Part shown: positions 6,354 to 9,423 of the stretch, piece after piece
How the letters are laid out: each line of letters starts with the position of its first letter
Position numbering within the stretch: position 1 is the first letter of the stretch
Source of the DNA: an uncultured Ruminococcus sp.
GTDB taxonomy: Bacteria > Bacillota > Clostridia > Oscillospirales > Acutalibacteraceae
Reading direction: 5' to 3'
Length of the DNA stretch: 9,423 nucleotides
Assembly: GCA_902797525.1 (NCBI GenBank)
Contig: CADBSZ010000102.1
Span: 1-9,423, forward strand
Translations under genes and position numbers: made by a program
Notes under the pieces: generated by a model
Told to the model about the DNA's origin: nothing
Seen by the model: the letters and a program-made list of their open reading frames with translations, nothing else
Databases searched by the model: none

Positions 6354-6857
6354 ATGAGCAACAACAATTTAGTCAGCCGCGCCAAGATGGGCGACAGGCA
6401 AGCCTTTGCCGCGCTGTACACAACCTATAAAGACAGTCTTTACCGCTACGCCTACTTCAAGCTCGGCAACGCTGTCGACGCGCAGGACGCGGTTTCCAAC
6501 TGCATTGTGGAAGCCTATTCGGGGATTGCACTGTTGAAAAACGAACAAGCCTTTCAGGGTTGGATATTCCGTATTCTTTACCGCGAATGCTGCCGTCTGC
6601 TGCGCGATAACATCAGCCGCAGGGTAGAGGAGCGGCTTGACGATCACGAGCACCTGCCGAGTCATGATTCCCACCTTGCGCCCGAGCTTTCGGAAGCGCT
6701 GGCAACCCTTTCCGCCGAGGAAAAGGACATTGTGCTGCTTTCGGTGGTGGCAGGCTATAAAACGCGCGAGGTAGCCGGTATGTTGGGGTTGAACCATTCC
6801 ACGGTGCGCTCCAAGCTGTCGCGCGCACTGGCAAAGATGAAAAACTTTTTGGAGTGA
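6354..6857 (+). CDS. ECF-family RNA polymerase sigma factor (sigma-70 regions 2 and 4 only)
   Basis: A 167-residue alternative sigma factor that would direct RNA polymerase to a specific set of promoters. Region 2 spans about 6-75, with GDRQAFAALYTTYKD at the start, the DAQDAV element of region 2.2 (42-47; family usual form DAEDAVQD), and WIFRILYREC at 70-79. A polar linker rich in Asp/His (about 88-108) follows. Region 4 spans about 112-163, with LSAEEKDIVLLSVVAGYKTREVAGMLG in pieces at 119-145 and the helix-turn-helix core NHSTVRSKLSRA at 147-158. Regions 1 and 3 are absent, as in ECF factors. The ATG follows TTGGAGG (6341-6347) at a 6-base spacing. The next gene begins 5 bases after the stop, so the pair is an operon. 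The stimulus and target promoters are unknown. Confidence 0.93.
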   Translation: MSNNNLVSRAKMGDRQAFAALYTTYKDSLYRYAYFKLGNAVDAQDAVSNCIVEAYSGIALLKNEQAFQGWIFRILYRECCRLLRDNISRRVEERLDDHEHLPSHDSHLAPELSEALATLSAEEKDIVLLSVVAGYKTREVAGMLGLNHSTVRSKLSRALAKMKNFLE

Positions 6858-6862
6858 GTGTT

Positions 6863-8935
6863 ATGAAAAACAACGATTTTGAATATATTAAAAACCAATT
6901 TGATCAAAGCGGCGTCAACGCACCCAACTCGCTTGACGAAGCGGAGGTGATGAACCTCTTAGCCAATCAGCAGCCCGTTCAGGCAATACCGCCGCAAAAA
7001 CCGAAAAAGAAGCTTGCAGTCGGCATTTCCGCCGCCGCTGCAGTCGCGGTTATTACAGCGGGTGCCATCACCTTCACCTCGCTGCACTTCAATCCGTTCC
7101 AAAGCGGCGAAAAAGTGCTTTTCGGCGACACTGCCGCCCTGCGCACCTTTTCCGGCCGCGCGCAAATTCAGTCAACTCTCAGCGACTTGCTGCGCCTTAC
7201 AGGGCAGTCGGCAGACAGCTTTCATTATTCGGGTAAATATTCAGCGTATGAGGACGGTGCGGCGGCAGGAAGCAGCTCCGGTGCAGCGGCAGGAAGCAGC
7301 TACGGTGCAATGCATGACTCTTCCCATAATTCAACCTATGAGCAGGTGACGGGTGTTTCCGAAGCGGATAACGTTAAAACCGACGGCAAATACATTTATT
7401 ATCTTTCCAACACCAAAAATCAGTCAATCGAAGTTTTTTCTGCTGAGGCGGAAAACAGCAAAAAGGTCTGCAATATTGAAATCTCGGATAGCGGCAGCTA
7501 TTCTTATGCACAGGATTTCTTTCTCTATGAAGGCAAGCTGATTGCGCTTTCCGGCCACTACGTTGATGACAAAATGGAAAAGGCAGATTCCGACACCTAC
7601 CGCCAATTTCAGGAGATGACCGAGGTTCAGATTTTCGACCTCTCCGACATCAACCATGTCACCCTGCTCGACAGCTTTTCGCAGAGCGGAACATACATCT
7701 CCTCGCGCATGATTGACGGCATGCTTTACGTTGTGTCAAACGACCGCGTTTATTCGTCCGACGACCTGCCCTTTGTAAAGCATAACGGCGCAACGCCCGA
7801 TTCCGCCGAACGAAAGGAACTGCCTGCCAATCAAATCTATTCCGTTGACACGCCCACCGTTAACAGCTTTTTGGTGGTCAGCAGCATCGACACCGAAAAA
7901 AGCGCGCAGGCAGCCGTCACCAAGGCGGTGCTCGGCTCGGCGGACATCATCTATTGCAATCAGCAAAACCTTTATGTTACCGCCTATGATTATCCGCCGC
8001 AGCTCTATGCCGATATGATAAACAGCAACGTTTTTTTTGGTGCTTACGCGTCAGGATCGGACAGATCCGGTGAGCAAACGCAAATCATTAAAGTCAGCTT
8101 GGAAAAGGACCTTCGGTTTGTCGCCTCCAATAAAGTAGACGGCACCATTGACAACCAGTATTCGCTTGATGAATACGAGGGCAACCTCCGCGTGGCGACC
8201 ACCACCTATGACGAGGACTATCAGCCGACAAACAATCTCTATGTGCTTGACGAAAAACTCAAGCAAATCGGCGCCGTTACGGGATTTGCGGATACGGAAA
8301 CCATCCGAGCGGTACGCTATATCAACGACACCGCCTACGTCATCACCTATATGCAGACCGATCCGCTGTTTGTCATTGATCTGTCTGTTCCCACCGCACC
8401 GCGAATCAGGGGCGAGGTTAAAATCAGCGGTTTCTCCTCGCTGCTTGTGCCCGTTGATGAAAACACGCTGCTCGGCATCGGTTATCACGATGGATTCAAT
8501 GAAGATGAGCAGATTTACGACGCCAATGAAAGTTGGGGACTCAAGCTTGTCACCTTTGACGTAACCGATAAAAGCAATCCGTTGGTGCTTGACGCTAAGG
8601 TTTTCCCACATGTCAGTTCCGGGGTGCAATACAATCTCAAGGCGCTGCTTGTCAACTTTGAGCGCGGAGACTATGCTGTTCCGACTAACTATTATTACGA
8701 CGGCGGATGGAAGGACGGCGAATATTATGATTATGAAATACCCGAAACAAAAAACGGTGTGATTAACTTCCGTATTGACAATGGCAATATCACTGTTATT
8801 GACGACTATACGTCCGATAAAATCACCGGCGAGTTTGCTTCCGTTGACCGCTGCGTTTATGTCGGCGATTATATCTATCTCCTCGGGTCCGCCGATTACG
8901 AAAACACCGTCATCGACTGTGTAAAATACAAATAA
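6863..8935 (+). CDS. Membrane-anchored beta-propeller protein, candidate anti-sigma-like sensor
   Basis: A 690-residue protein. The ATG at 6863 has GGAG (6851-6854) 8 bases upstream; a GTG at 6854 inside the sigma gene is less likely. Residues 1-50 are cytoplasmic and end in KPKKK, followed by one helix (51-74), so the rest should be outside. A Gly/Ala/Ser linker (131-157) leads to a domain of the secreted beta-propeller family (Beta_propel type): GVSEADNVKTDGKYIYYLS (164-182) is its hallmark, with GTYISSRMIDGMLYVVS (276-292), RIRGEVKISGFSSLL (514-528) followed by LLGIGYHDG (536-544), and FDVTDKSNPLVLDAKVF (565-581). Its position 5 bases after an ECF sigma gene and the N-in topology suggest an anti-sigma factor with an extracytoplasmic sensor, but the 50-residue N-terminus shows no zinc-binding anti-sigma motif. 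The fold family is clear; the sigma-binding role and ligand are inference. Confidence 0.9.
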   Translation: MKNNDFEYIKNQFDQSGVNAPNSLDEAEVMNLLANQQPVQAIPPQKPKKKLAVGISAAAAVAVITAGAITFTSLHFNPFQSGEKVLFGDTAALRTFSGRAQIQSTLSDLLRLTGQSADSFHYSGKYSAYEDGAAAGSSSGAAAGSSYGAMHDSSHNSTYEQVTGVSEADNVKTDGKYIYYLSNTKNQSIEVFSAEAENSKKVCNIEISDSGSYSYAQDFFLYEGKLIALSGHYVDDKMEKADSDTYRQFQEMTEVQIFDLSDINHVTLLDSFSQSGTYISSRMIDGMLYVVSNDRVYSSDDLPFVKHNGATPDSAERKELPANQIYSVDTPTVNSFLVVSSIDTEKSAQAAVTKAVLGSADIIYCNQQNLYVTAYDYPPQLYADMINSNVFFGAYASGSDRSGEQTQIIKVSLEKDLRFVASNKVDGTIDNQYSLDEYEGNLRVATTTYDEDYQPTNNLYVLDEKLKQIGAVTGFADTETIRAVRYINDTAYVITYMQTDPLFVIDLSVPTAPRIRGEVKISGFSSLLVPVDENTLLGIGYHDGFNEDEQIYDANESWGLKLVTFDVTDKSNPLVLDAKVFPHVSSGVQYNLKALLVNFERGDYAVPTNYYYDGGWKDGEYYDYEIPETKNGVINFRIDNGNITVIDDYTSDKITGEFASVDRCVYVGDYIYLLGSADYENTVIDCVKYK
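7256..7309 (+). repeat. 24-bp tandem repeat in the linker of the beta-propeller gene
   Basis: Two 24-base units (7256-7279 and 7280-7303) differ at only two positions and are followed by a third partial unit (GGTGCA, 7304-7309). In frame they encode GAAAGSSS, GAAAGSSY and GA. This is a flexible linker between the membrane helix and the propeller, and a slippage-prone repeat that may vary in length among strains. Confidence 0.9.
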
Positions 8936-9055
8936 AATGAAAGTTTTATTCTTGCTTTGTCGCATACGGTTTGATATATGTGTGCACAAAATAAACAATG
9001 TCCGTAACAGAGCATAATAGACAGTAAACACTGAATTGGTTTTTCCATAAAAACA

Positions 9056-9092
9056 GCCTGATGATTTCAGATGAAGTCATCAGGCGTTTGTT
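9056..9092 (+). terminator. Intrinsic terminator after the sigma/beta-propeller operon
   Basis: GCCTGATGATTTC (9056-9068) pairs with GAAGTCATCAGGC (9073-9085) over 13 bp with one G-U, loop AGAT, followed by GTTTGTTT. An A-rich run (TAAAAACA) precedes the stem, so it could also work on the minus strand. It lies 120 bases after the stop of the beta-propeller gene; those bases hold no gene I can support. Confidence 0.88.
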
Positions 9093-9341
9093 TATCATAA
9101 ATGGTGATTTTGGATTAGTCGTTATCCGTCAAACGGTATTTATGTTTATAAGCATTATAGCGCTCAATATTATACCGTTATAAAGCAGAGAAAACTATCG
9201 GCTTTTGTCAAATGCTTTAAGAGAAATACTAAAGTCAAAATCTGCAATAACGTTAGCGGCAAATAAACTTTTTGTAAATAATTGACAAAATTGTATTGTG
9301 CATTTCTATGCTTCAAAGCGGTACAAAAAGTGAATGATGGC
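9093..9341. other. AT-rich non-coding stretch with an inverted repeat
   Basis: No frame with a plausible start, ribosome binding site and length is visible on either strand. By hand count about a third of bases 9121-9360 are G or C (78 of 240), clearly poorer than the neighbouring genes. AACGGTAT (9132-9139) and ATACCGTT (9172-9179) form an 8-bp inverted repeat around a 32-base AT-rich spacer, and CCGT/ACGG (9126-9136) makes a competing small hairpin. A lone TTGACA at 9282-9287 lacks a good -10 box. It may be a long upstream region of the next gene, a small RNA, or decayed sequence. Confidence 0.5.
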
Positions 9342-9371
9342 CTGAAACCTGATAGTCCTTTATTGTATAAT
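9342..9371 (+). promoter_or_regulatory. Candidate sigma-A promoter for the right-edge gene
   Basis: TATAAT at 9366-9371 is a perfect -10 box. CTGAAA at 9342-9347, 18 bases upstream, matches four of six -35 positions. The start would fall near 9378, about 37 bases before the ATG at 9415. Confidence 0.6.
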
Positions 9372-9414
9372 TAAAATGTATATTTGTGTTCATTATTTCT
9401 TAAAGGGTGATAAG

Positions 9415-9423
9415 ATGAAAACA
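9415..9423 (+). CDS. Start of a further gene (three codons only)
   Basis: ATG AAA ACA closes the window and is preceded by AAAGGGTGA (9402-9410), a good ribosome binding site at a workable spacing, and by a candidate promoter with a perfect -10 box. The product begins Met-Lys-Thr, compatible with a signal peptide or many other proteins; nothing more can be said. Confidence 0.55.

Noticed and set aside
6854..6862. GTG 6854 as start of the beta-propeller gene
   Set aside because: It is part of the GGAGTGAG ribosome binding site that correctly precedes ATG 6863.
8051..9031. Open frame of 326 codons on the minus strand across the end of the beta-propeller gene
   Set aside because: Antisense to a family-typical propeller domain, no domain of its own, and no convincing ribosome binding site; treated as a shadow.
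9205..9300. Possible gene remnant on the minus strand in the AT-rich region
   Set aside because: About 30 codons between stops, no start site or ribosome binding site, and no family I recognise.
9282..9310. TTGACA with TCTATG as a promoter
   Set aside because: The -35 is perfect, but the -10 at 17 bases matches only about three of six positions, and a better -10 exists at 9366.

Overview
The window looks like chromosomal DNA of an anaerobic, probably spore-forming Firmicute of class Clostridia (Oscillospirales/Ruminococcaceae-like is my best guess). The grounds are the Shine-Dalgarno and sigma-A promoter style, a Clostridia-type PEAL P-type ATPase behind a yybP-ykoY riboswitch, an ECF sigma factor followed by a membrane-anchored beta-propeller protein, and a tiny Asn/Lys/Ser-rich ORF of the kind seen in spore formers. 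The organism assignment is inference. No mobile element, CRISPR array, tRNA or rRNA was found.

Left end (1-320): the last 35 codons of a LUD-domain (lactate-utilisation type) protein converge on a 33-residue minus-strand gene. A hairpin terminator lies between them, and a sigma-G-like promoter lies upstream of the small gene. Middle left (320-2769): a plus-strand run encodes an RsmF-like m5C rRNA methyltransferase, overlapped by ATGA with RsmA/KsgA (16S dimethyladenosine methyltransferase), followed 9 bases later by a small two-helix membrane protein of unknown function.

Centre (2747-5567): a perfect sigma-A promoter, whose -35 box lies inside the preceding gene, drives a leader that folds as a yybP-ykoY (Mn2+-sensing) riboswitch with an intrinsic terminator as expression platform. 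It controls an 869-residue P-type Ca2+/Mn2+-type ATPase. By analogy with known members, high Mn2+ would stabilise the aptamer, prevent termination and switch on the exporter.

Centre right (5634-6263): a second perfect sigma-A promoter, a family I inorganic pyrophosphatase (ppa) and a strong terminator form a self-contained unit. Right (6294-9092): an ECF sigma factor is followed 5 bases later by a 690-residue protein with a short cytoplasmic N-terminus, one membrane helix and a large external beta-propeller. The arrangement fits a sigma/anti-sigma-like pair sensing something outside the cell. A 13-bp terminator closes this operon.

Right edge (9093-9423): AT-rich non-coding DNA with an inverted repeat, a candidate promoter, a ribosome binding site and the first three codons of another plus-strand gene.

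The most rewarding items are the Mn2+ riboswitch/ATPase unit, the ECF sigma/beta-propeller pair, and the unannotated 33-residue gene with its forespore-like promoter.
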